Below, one piece after another: positions 11,824 through 22,557 of a DNA stretch of 64,000 bases. Where the stretch lies: contig CP136062.1 in the NCBI GenBank assembly GCA_032622095.1, positions 165,980,090-166,044,089 on the forward strand, given 5' to 3'. The notes below the pieces were generated by a model, which did no database searches, was not told where the DNA came from, and saw only the letters and a list, made by a program, of their open reading frames with translations. Position 1 is the first letter of the stretch, and each line of letters starts with the position of its first letter. The DNA comes from Siphonodentalium dalli (lineage: Eukaryota > Mollusca > Scaphopoda > Gadilida > Siphonodentaliidae). The translations under genes and the position numbers were made by a program.

Positions 11824-12920
11824 TTGATATTAGACATGGAGCCAGTCTGAAATTTCAATTTAATTTAAAGAGCGTTTCGTGATTATATACTTTATTAAAT
11901 GTCGCAATTAATCTTACTCTGAAATAAGCGATTTAAAATAAGACATATTCAGTAATTATGACTCTGCTAGATATAATGCCACATGTCTATGGTAAAATTG
12001 GGACTCCCCGTCCAAGATGGCCACAAAATGGCAACTGAAAGAGGTCAATTTGGCGTTTTTTCACCAACATCTTCTAGATCATTTTCTGCTGTATGTAACT
12101 GGTTTGGAAATATGACTTTATTTTGTATTTTTCATGTTAAATGACAATTGAAGCAATGAAATATGCCATTCGTGGGATCCCAGTGCCTTCCGATCCCTCA
12201 ATAAATCGATTTTTACACCAAGAATCACCTTTAGGATTCTAGTCATATTTTAAGAAGAAATGGACATAACTGTGCACAGTAAGTGAGGCATACCATTGCT
12301 TATGAATATTTCAAATCAATGGAACAAAAATTGTCACATGTTATTGGGCCAGAGTAGGCATATAATTAGTCATTTTTAGCCAAAGTGACAATTTTGATTC
12401 CATTGTGTTAATATAAACACAAGTACTTGTATGCACCACTTGCATTGTGCAGTTCTGCTCATTTCTTGTTGAAATTTGACTAGGATAAAAAAAATGAATT
12501 TTTTGTGAAATTTTATACTGAATTCAGTAAAAATAGATTTTTTAAGGATTTCAAGGGGATGGAACCACATAAATGACATATTCCATTGCTACAATGATCA
12601 GCTAACATGAACATCACAAAATAAAGTCACAGCTGAAACTGATATAGAATATATTAGTGAAAAAATGTCAAATTGTCCACTTACGACTGCTATTTTGAGG
12701 GCCATCTTGGGCCGGGGGATTACAATTTTGGCCTAAAAAATGTATCATCATATCTCGCAGAGTCATACTTACTGTATATGAATACTTTTCAATTGCATAT
12801 TCCATGGTAATAGTAATTGCGACATGTATAGTAAATTATATAATTATGATACGCTCTTTAAATTCGGGAAATCCCTTAAAAGTGAAATTTCAGCGTGGTT
12901 CCATACCTAATATCAATTAG
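11824..12920. mobile_element. 1.1-kb diverged palindrome (fold-back element)
   Basis: The left half, read from TTGATATTAGACATGG, matches the reverse complement of the right half ending CCATACCTAATATCAA across its whole length. Matching blocks include AATTTAAAGAGCGT at both ends, GACTCTGC(T/G)AGATAT, CCAAGATGGCC, TATGACTTTATTTTGT, AGCAATG(A/G)AATATG and GGAACAAAAATTGTCA. The centre is at about 12365. Arms of about 540 bp differ by roughly a quarter of positions plus small indels (my estimate by eye). There is no coding sequence. It sits between the two parts of a minisatellite, which suggests insertion. Related end motifs occur at 3079 and 3251. Confidence 0.85.
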
Positions 12921-12999
12921 TATGTACATATGTACATATGAGCACAATTTCATACGTTAGTCATAAAGTGAACAATTTTGTTACCAATCTATTCAACTA

Positions 13000-13450
13000 T
13001 TTAGCCAATATCGGAATGTAAAGGGTTAATAAAACCGGCGGTGGATGACATATCAAATAAACTTTCGCAACCTATACTTAGTATGTATTCCACTACCATA
13101 AGGCATCATATTATGTTGTCCACGGGCAGCCCGGGCTCTCTTGTGTTCTTCTGGTGCATATCGTCATTTAAGAGGTTAATGAAGCCGGCCGTGAACGAGA
13201 TGGCGAGTCAATCTTCACAGTACATCTTTAGTAAGTGCATCGCTACCATTAGTCATCAATATATAATCTGATCGGGTCCCTGTGTGCCCGGACTCTCGCG
13301 GGTTCGTTTAGTCAATATCGGTATTTAAAGACTTCATACACCCGCCGGTTGATGACATAGCAAGTCAATTTTCATAATATATGCTTATTTTGTATCCTAC
13401 TACCATAAGCCATCATATTAAACTGTCCGGGTTATGTGATCCAGCTTATC
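13000..13450. repeat. Right part of the 150-160-bp minisatellite
   Basis: About three units. Landmarks recur at 13015, 13170 and 13320 (TCAATATCGG(A/T)AT or CATATCGTCATTTAA, then a GTTAATRAARCCGG-like block, then a GATGRCATA/GAGATGGCGA block, then ACTACCATAAG(G/C)CATCATATT). Same family as 11507-11740. Confidence 0.75.
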
Positions 13451-13506
13451 TGGGTACTGTTACTGTTAATATTACTTAGTATAGTATATTTACTAGATAT
13501 TATTAT

Positions 13507-13800
13507 TATTTCATTCACAGGATGTTCATACACCTGGATATTGGCTTTCCCCGTTTTATTCACAGGATGTTCATACAGCTGTTAATCTGTTGATTATTCC
13601 TTTATATGGTCCCGGGTTGATTATTTACCTACCTCTCGTGTTTCCTGTTTACAATCTGCATTTAACTTTAAATTGGATGTTGGCTTTTCCCGCTTTTTAT
13701 ATCTCAGGGTGTTCATACATCTGTTTTTTTTGTCCTTTGTTGTCACCCTGTATATGTCCCTAATATGATATATACCTGCCTCTCGTGTATCTTGCTGCTA
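13507..13800. repeat. Diverged tandem duplications with TTCACAGGATGTTCATACA motif
   Basis: TTCACAGGATGTTCATACA occurs at 13515 and 13559, and a CAGGGTGTTCATACATCTG variant near 13706. TACCT(A/G)CCTCTCGTGT occurs twice (about 13630, 13768). No coding content seen. Confidence 0.6.
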
Positions 13801-14206
13801 TATTTGCGCGTGGTTTTCTTGCACATGTACGTTACATGTATTATGCCATCTATCGACACGACCATAGCGTTACCTTCCTGGTTATCAAAAGGTGTGTAGG
13901 CTTATATAGCAGAACAATATTCTGACTTCATGTGTTTGGTTTTATTCCGTTCTGTCGAAATTTTCAAAAAACAGTGACTTTTTGCTGAATTTTGAGGTGC
14001 TAGGTGAAATAATCGTAAATAACACAACATTAATGTTGTTAAGAGCGTGACGTAATCACGCTATGACAATGTATGCGGTATTTATCCACCTCCTATCCCT
14101 CTCTACTATACATATAAAGCGAATTAGATAAACCACGCCTATATCCGTCTACTAGACAGATAAACCATCACCTACTAGACAGATAAACTTAATAATATGC
14201 GAGGGA

Positions 14207-14931
14207 GAAATTCTACAAGAACTTGGATCAGTTAACCTCCTTTGTTAGTGACAGCGACCTTAGAAACATCAACATCCACAACGTATTTTCGAACAATCGA
14301 TGGCGACATCTTTCTAAAAGATCAAACGATGCGCCCCAAAACGCACTCAAATAGACCTTATCAATGCTCAGTTGGTGAAGTCTATACAAAAAAAACTAAT
14401 AAGTTTGAACAACAAAAAAGAGACATACATGAATTAAAGAAAATACTGGAAACCTCGATCACCGAGAAATTACAAACTCCAATACATACGGACGACCAGT
14501 TAAAAAACATTGGCGAGAACAAAGATTGCAATGTCGTTTTGGCAAATGTACCGGAGCCAACGACAGATGGTGATTCTGATGATTCGCGCAGAGAAGATTG
14601 GAAAACCCTTTCAAAAATAGTACGGAAAATGACTAAGTGTAATGAAGATGATGTTCTGTCATTTTACAGAATAGGTAGTATAGTGGAAAACAAAAATCGA
14701 CCGGTTAAATGTCAGGACATATATACGAGATCAAATGATCAGTGATGTGGTAAGATACAATATATATAAATGTACACAACCAGGACCATCAAAAGTATAT
14801 ATCAACAAAGACCACACACGAATCGAAATGGGAACACTTTACAAACTACGAACTCAACTAAAGAACAGAACAAAGAATTATCAAATAAAGACCTTCCGTT
14901 TGGAAGAAGGACAAATTGTAGAATGTTAAAG
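14207..14931 (+). pseudogene. Broken non-LTR retrotransposon ORF1 (RNA-binding protein)
   Basis: A + strand frame from 14242 to 14745 carries a coiled-coil-like stretch (FEQQKRDIHELKKILETSI), then NVVLANVPEP, an acidic spacer, DWKTLSKIVRKM and DVLSFYRIGS, followed by RPVKC. This is the order seen in the RRM-type ORF1 of many L2/CR1-like elements. It shifts frame near 14735-14745 into 14735-14929, which continues the family with VYINKDHTRIE, LYKLRTQLKNR and FRLEEGQIVEC. Upstream, 14207-14350 also reads open in another phase (FYKNLDQLTSFVSDSDLRNI), suggesting a second frameshift. No endonuclease or reverse transcriptase follows. Clade unassigned. Confidence 0.65.
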
Positions 14932-15334
14932 TTAGTATTTGTGTTTAATTATTGTGATAATAAAAAAAGTTGAATATTCATGTAAATACGGGAACTAAGA
15001 GTCAGTCAGACTCGTTCCTAATTAAATAATGATGATGGTGATGGTGATAACTTTACCTAGCAATTGGCAGTTTGTTACTATAAAGTATACGATATTCTTC
15101 CGTGAGCTGGTGCATTTGGACTGCCGATCTTGGTGCTAGTGCTCCAGGCGCAGGCATGTCAATTATTGTCCGGTCTATAATATAAGATGCCACATATATC
15201 TTGAGTTGTCATATCTCAATGATGATGCAAATATCTGCTATAGTGGTGCACTCAAATTAATTGTAATGAAAGGTAGTGCTTTTGTTCTTGTGCATTCACT
15301 GATCGTTCATTATGGGCGTTTCTTTGCGATGTGT
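14932..15334. other. Intergenic, no gene recognised
   Basis: AT-rich with a short GATGATGGTGATGGTGATAA microsatellite at 15029-15050. Nothing else is supported. Confidence 0.4.
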
Positions 15335-16632
15335 GTCCGCACACAGGAGCTTGGAATTTGGTCAAAACCCCTCTTTTATTGGCAGAACCACCACCCGGGA
15401 CCATAGGTCACGGAAGGAACGAAACACGAATTTGTTGCCACCCATTTTGAACTCAACTGTATTCCTACAAAAAATATATTTTCACTAAAAACTTTTGGTA
15501 CCTCTTACACCTTAGATGCCAATCTACAACATTCCATAGGTATATTTTTCCAGTTCTTCGAAAACCTCGCTTTATTTCGGTAATGTATTGTAAATTCACC
15601 AACGAACACAAATCTGCGACACCTCCATCACCCGTTGTAGAATCTGAGTAGCGGAAATGGTACCGAAATATGCGGAAACTTTAAAACTATGATCCGGAGA
15701 CGGATAGCATGAAAGTACCGTTTATAATTTCGAACATAGCTGCTGATTACATGTTTATTACATGACCGAAACTGATAAATTGTGTCAAATACAAATATAT
15801 AAATCAATAACACTGCCTAGAACTTTGTCGATGCGCCGATCATCGTGAAATTTTCATGGGTCATGACATCGATATCAAAATGAGAACGAATCATTGCTAT
15901 ATACTGTAGCATTGGTACGATCATCGTTAAATTATTCATAGTAACATGACCGCCGTAGGATTTCAGCCACTCGTTTCATCGACCATGAAAGTTACATTAA
16001 GTAATGTTTTTAATATTTTTGTGGGGTATTTTCGACTTTGAGAAAAACAATGCCATATGGCGGCTAGCTGTCTTGAATTTCCAATTCATGAGCACAGGCT
16101 ATACAATCATATGCCTAAAGCCATTCTTTGAGAGTTTTGGTGATGATTCGTTACGAGCCACGAGTGACGTATACTATTTATATATCCTGGTAGTGATAAA
16201 ATTGACAATACTTATAGTTGCTTATTAAATAAAATTTATGTTAGCGAGTTTATCACTAACTCAAATTTATAAACTAGTTATTCGGTAAACCAGTTTGCCT
16301 TTCAACTTGTACAAATAAAACGTATACCGTAAAGAATACGCAGGATAACATGAAAGAATCTTATTACATTTTGTTACTATATTTGGCATATTATGATATA
16401 AATGGCGAGCTTTTGTACCCTACATTGACAATTTTGAATTTCGCGAAACTAAACACTCGTTCTATATATCGTTACCTAACTGAAGAAAAATGTTTTCTCT
16501 CGTCAACTAAAACATGTATTTGTTCGTCAGAACTAGTAAAAAACAGCATTTTATGTGGAAATAATCAAGATATTCTGGCAACGAATATGCACCGAAACGC
16601 ACAAAGGAATCGCTTCATGCATAGGCATATAT

Positions 16633-16821
16633 CACAGGAGCTTGGAATTTGGTCAAACCCCCTCTTTTATTGGCAGAACCACCACCCGGGACCATAGACC
16701 TATGGTCCCGGGTGGTGGTTCTGCCAATAAAAGAGGGGTTTTGACCAAATTCCAAGCTATGGTCCCGGGTGGTGGTTCTGCCAATAAAAGAGGGGTTTTG
16801 ACCAAATTCCAAGCTCCTGTG
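16633..16821. mobile_element. 189-bp nested fold-back MITE of the same family
   Basis: Begins CACAGGAGCTTGG and ends CCAAGCTCCTGTG, flanked by CATATAT on both sides (16626-16632, 16822-16828). Inside are one left arm of about 66 bp, its inverted partner after a 2-bp spacer (the CCATAGACCTATGG centre), and a second copy of the inverted arm. The terminal 65 bp match the ends of the host element. This independently confirms 7-bp target duplication for the family. Confidence 0.88.
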
Positions 16822-16950
16822 CATATATATACCAGGCCTCCCCGTGAGTCTATATATCTTTTTGTTCTTCTACTTTGTGATATTCGATCAGTGGGTTGAT
16901 TACTATTACTATTATATGATGGATAGTTTAGGTCTATAAACTGATCGCGA

Positions 16951-17022
16951 CAGAGAGAGAGAGAGAGAGAGCGAGAGAGAAGATAGAGAGAGAGGAGAGA
17001 GAGAGAGAGAGAAGAGAGATGG

Positions 17023-17060
<38 letters not shown>

Positions 17061-17067
17061 GAGAGAG
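16951..17067. repeat. (GA)n microsatellite
   Basis: About 117 bp of almost uninterrupted GAGAGA with a few GC and AG slips, inside the long-TIR element. Confidence 0.95.
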
Positions 17068-17833
17068 TTGTGGTCCCATTATGGCCAATCATTGCAACCA
17101 GTAGCATTACCAAGTCAAGTAGTACATAGGCCTACCGGTGCACAACGAACATAAAAAAAAACAATACCACGTGGTCGTGCCATAAATAGAAATAAATTAT
17201 ATTTAAAATATTTGTACTAATTACCATTCAGTCAAATGAAGAATATCTTCTTGGACAGTCGTCATTTTCATCAGATGATAACAGCAGACAGACAAATACA
17301 AAAAATTTCAAGAAAATACACAAATCATCAGGATAAGATCAGCAAAAACGAGCATAGTATGACGCAAACATAAACTGATTTAAGTTTTCTGGCGCCTAAG
17401 TTCGAAAACCGCACGCACTTTCAAATATTTTTGAATTTCGCGGGCTTTAAATTTAGGTTTCGATTTTATTTCGTTCCGACTTTGTTATTCCGGAAAAATT
17501 GGTTTTGTTGCATTTGTCATTCAGATTCTAGAACGGGTGATGGAGGTGTCGCAGATTTGTGTTCGTTGGTGAATTTACAATACATTACCGAAATAAAGTG
17601 AGGTTTTCGACGAACTGGAAAAATATACCTATGGAATGTTGTAGATTGGCATCTAAGGTGTAAGAGGTACCAAACGTTTTTAGTGAAAATATATTTTTTG
17701 TAGGACTACAGTTGAGTTCAAAATGGGTGGCAACAAATTCGTGTTTCGTTACTTCCGTGACCTATGGTCCCGGGTGGTGGTTCTGTCAATAAAAGAGGGG
17801 TTTTGACCAAATTCCAAGCTCCTGTGGTCCGCA

Positions 17834-19555
17834 CAAGTGACACCATTTCCATGGTGCTGTATACTTCAATGTTCAAACTGAAGTAGAGAAATGTAAATGT
17901 AATTTTATTTTAATTAATTTGATTTGACTAGAGTATACTACATTGTATAGTGGCTCAAAACCACACGCCCTTAGGTGAAAAGTAAGTAGAGCGTGCATAA
18001 TATCCGAATATGCTATAAATTATAATTGTGTAACAGCTTTTATGTTATATCAGGCGACTGAAATACATTACGGCGGTTTTCTTGTGTGTGGATATTTTCG
18101 ATGATTTGAGTCGAATTGGTCTTTCTCAACAAATAACTTATACAACCATAAAAGGTAAGAATTTTTCGTAATATATTTCATTGCTGTGAGGAGCGGAGCA
18201 CAAAAAAATGAGATATACATGGTTCATCAGGCTGTGTGCTCTTCACACCAGTTTCGACAAAGATTGTTTTCGATTGATCAGAATCAGAATTTAATTAATC
18301 TCAAATCGTCGTACATGTTGACATAACAGAGATATATATATATGTTGACATATTCATATTCATATTCATATTGCACATGCGTGCGTATATACTCATTAAG
18401 GTTTATACACATTATGTTAAACTTATCAATAGCGGAAAGTCGAGTGCGACTATTGGGGGGGGGGTAGATCAAAGGGTCTTCAGATTGAGGGTAGTATGTG
18501 GGGGTGGGTGAATCAGCGCTATATTGGATATATACATAGGGAAGTTGATTGCAGAGAATCATGTCTTTGGAGTGTCATATATAGAGTGGACAATTTCCTT
18601 AACATGTGAGCGTGTTTGTGTGTGCGTGGGGGGGGGGGGGGGGTTAGTATGTACCTACAAGTACGAGTAGCAATGGAAATAAATCAAGTTCCGGGTCATA
18701 TATACTCGACACTGTATAAACATATATATATGGGACTGGAGTTGTGCCTCAGGGAGATTCCATTATCAGCTGGACTTCGTATATAAATTTCGCCAGATTC
18801 GTTATTGCTCTTTTATTATTTGATGTGAAAAGGGCGTTCAGTATTTATGCGGAAAAGTATAGCCTATAAAGAATTCCGTTGTCTTTCAGTCAAATATTTG
18901 GGTAAAATCTGATTTCCCACCGCGACTTCAGCTTATGACAAAATGTTGGACCTCTCTAATTCAATCAGAATCTTGTTTTGTAATCCCTGATCGGATATTT
19001 TGCTTTGACATTCTTGTTGATTTTCGAATGAAAAGTAAAGGCCAAATAATTCGAAACGTCTTATCTTGACAACAAATTCAACTGAATAACTCTGGCAAAA
19101 AGTCGTAACAACATATTTTTACGTGAATACTCACAGCATATTAGGTCGGCTATAGGGATCAATTTATATATTCTCAAAGAGTGAGTTTTTGTCTGGCTTC
19201 TGACATTAGTTATATACTCTTTACAAACAACAGTGAAATGAAAATAAGTATGTGCTTTATAGGTCTCCTGAAAACGTTATCAAGTTCCCGGACCCTTTCT
19301 TTCGGTGGCGGATATATAGTTTTGGTTAACACTCGAAACTTGTCAGTTGCGCAATGAGATGTGGTTATTTGAAATAAAATAAAATCAATTTATCGACAAG
19401 TTTACTATAGCCCATTAGCACATACTGTTTATTTTCGCGCCTGTGCGAGATGCATCAAGTCGACAACACGAGGCATTTGGGATAAAACAGTGCCTTACTC
19501 TGTACTGATTAGTGATCGACTACCGTGCGAGATGAAATAAAATAGTTTAAATATC
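17834..19555. other. Intergenic, no gene recognised
   Basis: Low-complexity patches: a CATATT triplet-like repeat near 18352-18371, a run of 9 G at about 18455, and a run of about 18 G at 18628-18646. No coding sequence supported. Confidence 0.4.
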
Positions 19556-19700
19556 AATCAATCAATCAAGTTTATTGTCTGTTAAATCAATTAATGACAT
19601 TTAGACAACATTAAGTTCCTTTTGAAGAACAATATTTAATTTCTTTTTAATTACGCCAAAAATTATTGAGCAACAAAACTATATCATCTGAAGTATCACT
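19556..19700 (-). mobile_element. Probable 3' end of a non-LTR element with TTGA-repeat tail
   Basis: On the minus strand the sequence ends ACAATAAACTTGATTGATTG then ATTGATA. An AATAAA signal runs straight into a (TTGA)n tail, typical of CR1/L2-type 3' ends that finish in short tandem repeats rather than poly-A. The body upstream (higher coordinates) has no recognised coding sequence. Confidence 0.4.
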
Positions 19701-20182
19701 GGCGCTCTTATAGAATATATTTTAACGTTATTTGATGTCTAGTATATCAGGGCCAATACAGGAAGAAGATTCTATATAGTCGATATGTGTGTTGGTCTCG
19801 GAAAACTTAATATAGTGTCTGTGAATCGGTAGATTTGTATTGCCTTGGACTTTACGCAGGACCCGTTTAAAGCTGATTTGAAAATTGGAGGCGATAAATA
19901 TCAAACACGAAATAAACGCCGTCTATCCGAACAAAACTCCGCACATGAATGAACCATAATAATTATTCCTATTGCGATACTGATTTCAGAAAATAGTCTT
20001 GTAAAAATACATTGAAAAAATGTTGTGGAATTAGATCTATACAGGCTATATAAATGTGAAGACGATTGTACAAACATATTGTACCCGCATTCAGGGCCTT
20101 TGGTTCATATAAACGTTTTGGATTGCTGCGGCCGTGTAGTCATGCATACATGTATTTAAAGTATGAATCAATAATCCTTGTC
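19701..20182. other. Intergenic, no gene recognised
   Basis: Nothing distinctive is visible in this AT-rich stretch. Confidence 0.4.
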
Positions 20183-20386
20183 ACTGAGTCGCGGCCATGC
20201 ATATTGGATCCATCCAGCCCCGTTCAGTTTTATTGCTACATGTAAAAGTTCTGGAGTAGCATTCCATATTATGGAGCTTTTTAATACTCATGAATTCCAT
20301 ATATGAAATGCTACTCCAGAACTTTGACCTGTAAAATACTAAAAAACGGAACGGGGCTGAATGAAGACAATATGGCCGCGACTCAG
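20183..20386. repeat. Long hairpin, arms about 90 bp
   Basis: Left arm ACTGAGTCGCGGCCAT..., right arm ending ATGGCCGCGACTCAGT. Inner blocks AGCCCCGTTC and AGTTCTGGAGTAGCATT pair with their complements. Near-complementary apart from a few mismatches and indels. The tip lacks the GA bracket seen in other hairpins. No target duplication found. Confidence 0.8.
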
Positions 20387-22490
20387 TTACAATGCGCATT
20401 TCATGCCAGCGATGTTTCTCGGCTGTCAAATAATATGTTACTCAACGCACTAGACTAGACGTGTTGGTACACCTCTATAACAATTGAGTGAGATGCTGAC
20501 ATTTCCAGATGCACAAAGATTAATAACTCAAGAACAGGAAACCTGAACAAAACAATTGGTCACTCCATTAGATATTCTCATAGTGGTAAACATCCGTTCC
20601 AAATGTTATTAATATCCGACAACGAATGGTTGAAATATCTGCTTGGACGGACAAAAACTAAAATTTCCAGAAAAACAAAGATGCATAACTCCATAAATGC
20701 AGAATAACACGATAGAACATTATATTGAATCAATTTGAAAGTTCATTCAAAATTTCATTGAAATACGACGGCCTGTGGTGGATTATCAACCATTCACCTA
20801 TAATTACTACCGCGCCCCTTGGATGGACCCCACTTCAAAAATTTCACCCACACTCATCGATGTATTAAAACAATAATATAGTGTTCCTCTATGTGAAGTT
20901 ATCCCCAGTGGCTGACAACATGGAAAACACAAACAAATTGTCAACAGTAACGAAACACGTCATAATAAGTTTTAAAATATGTTTATTATCATTACTACAC
21001 ACTGCGAACTATCAATAGTTTATTCTGCAATAAGGTTATATCTCATGGTAGGACAGAAAGAGTGATTTCGTGCAGCGAATTCGTTAGTTCCAGAACGTTC
21101 TATCTCCATTTCAATAGAAAACGCGTTTATTCGGCGACATTTTGTCAATAATGGAAATGTTTTGTTGATAGATTCATTGAATGAAGATACGGATAACCTA
21201 CTGAAATACATGCTAACAATATTGAACAATAATACGCGACAAACTCGAGTATTAACTCCAAGTAACTTTTATTGTGACTTGAGCGGCAGCCATTGGTGGA
21301 AATTTGGTCACGTGATAAGTTGTCACATCCTCATTGGATCAGGAGAGAGAACCCTCTGGTCCATACGGAATAAATAATTTTGGATATACAACTTTTATTC
21401 AGTGCTTTTTACATTGAATCTGCCCATGGTGGACAAGCTGTGACTGGCTAAATCGATAGAAAATCTGAGTCCGGTTATAATGATACCAATATCTCATTTT
21501 CGCGCCAAAATGGACATAGAACCTTTTGGTTTCCACGCGACGAATTGGAATACACTTGTTCTGTGCAGATATGACCTAAGTCGTCATCTCAGCTCCGGTC
21601 TGACTATACAGGGTATTGTTGAACCGCTGATTTATATACCCCAGGATGCGATTTGCTGGTGATAAAACGTAAATATGATATTAATTACAAAAACGTATAC
21701 ACATATAATTTACATAGCTGTGTGAGCGCTTCTCGCCAATAGAAGTTTCGAACAAGATATCATCACTCTCGTAATTATATGATTTTGTTTAGTTCGATAT
21801 CGATTCGCCGAGTCGAAACAATCAATTAGGCTATCGGGTCTCCAGTTTAAATTTGTATGTGTTATAAAGAGCTTACTTCTGCATGGTAAATATATTTAGA
21901 TTCATAGAGAGCGTAACAAAACATAATGTCAATGTGGGTTTATTACGCCACATGTGGTGTATCTAGTTTCGGTGATTTTGATATTGTGTGGTGGACTGGA
22001 CGAATGTATTCTTGTTTGTGTTGTTTAGCTGAAATAGGCTCCTTTCTGAAACCTTTATTCGGCGGCGTTGGCCTGTCATCCCATCAACAAAAAGTCGCGT
22101 GGTTCCTCCATGAGCTGTGTGCATATCGATTATTAAACCGTTTGATTTTTTTTAAATTAAACTTTAAATATTTAAATTTTGTTATATTGAACTCCTTGGT
22201 TATTTTAGTTAGCAATAACATGTAAATCATCAGTATTTTGTTTTATTAAAGAACTAAATATAACAGCGATGCGATACAGGTAGTCATACCTGAGGCACAT
22301 ACAGTATAGTTAAGATACATTCAAATATTGCATTCGTGCAATTACCACCAGACGATCACATAGGCCCAGGTTGTTACAAACAGCCATTATGTAACATTGC
22401 GATAAGTCAAATTAATAAAATGGTGTTCATTACCAATAGCGTCTTCTCGTATTGCACGTTCTGTCTTTCTAGTCATTATCATAAAGAAAC
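20387..22490. other. Sequence upstream of the spliced gene; no other gene recognised
   Basis: Short frames at 21020-21377, 21480-21662 and 21926-22225 match nothing I know. No clear TATA box or initiator could be placed. The transcription start of the gene at 22491, and any 5' untranslated exon, remain unknown. The last 100 bp before the ATG contain AAGAAACATGACG, an A-rich context compatible with animal start sites. Confidence 0.4.
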
Positions 22491-22557
22491 ATGACGAACA
22501 AGGTGGTGCTCGCGGCCCTTGTGCTGGCCGTATTTGTTGCCGGCATATCATGTGCAT
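22491..22557 (+). CDS. Exon 1 (coding part): signal peptide
   Basis: ATG at 22491 begins 22 codons plus one base, ending GCA-T before GTAAGT at 22558. Encodes nearly the whole signal peptide, with the core VVLAALVLAVFVAG. The upstream boundary of this exon is unknown. Confidence 0.9.

Larger units (their letters stand above)
15342..17826. mobile_element. 2.5-kb long-TIR element with 7-bp target-site duplication
   Basis: Inverted terminal repeats of about 310 bp begin CACAGGAGCTTGGAATTTGG on the left and end with its complement on the right (left arm 15342-15652, right arm about 17522-17826, only a few differences). GTCCGCA flanks the element on both sides (15335-15341, 17827-17833), a 7-bp target duplication. 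The inside (15653-17521) has no recognisable transposase. It carries a (GA)n microsatellite and a nested 189-bp relative with the same ends. Non-autonomous DNA transposon. Superfamily not assigned: 7-bp duplications are unusual, some P- or Dada-type elements being possible. Confidence 0.88.
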
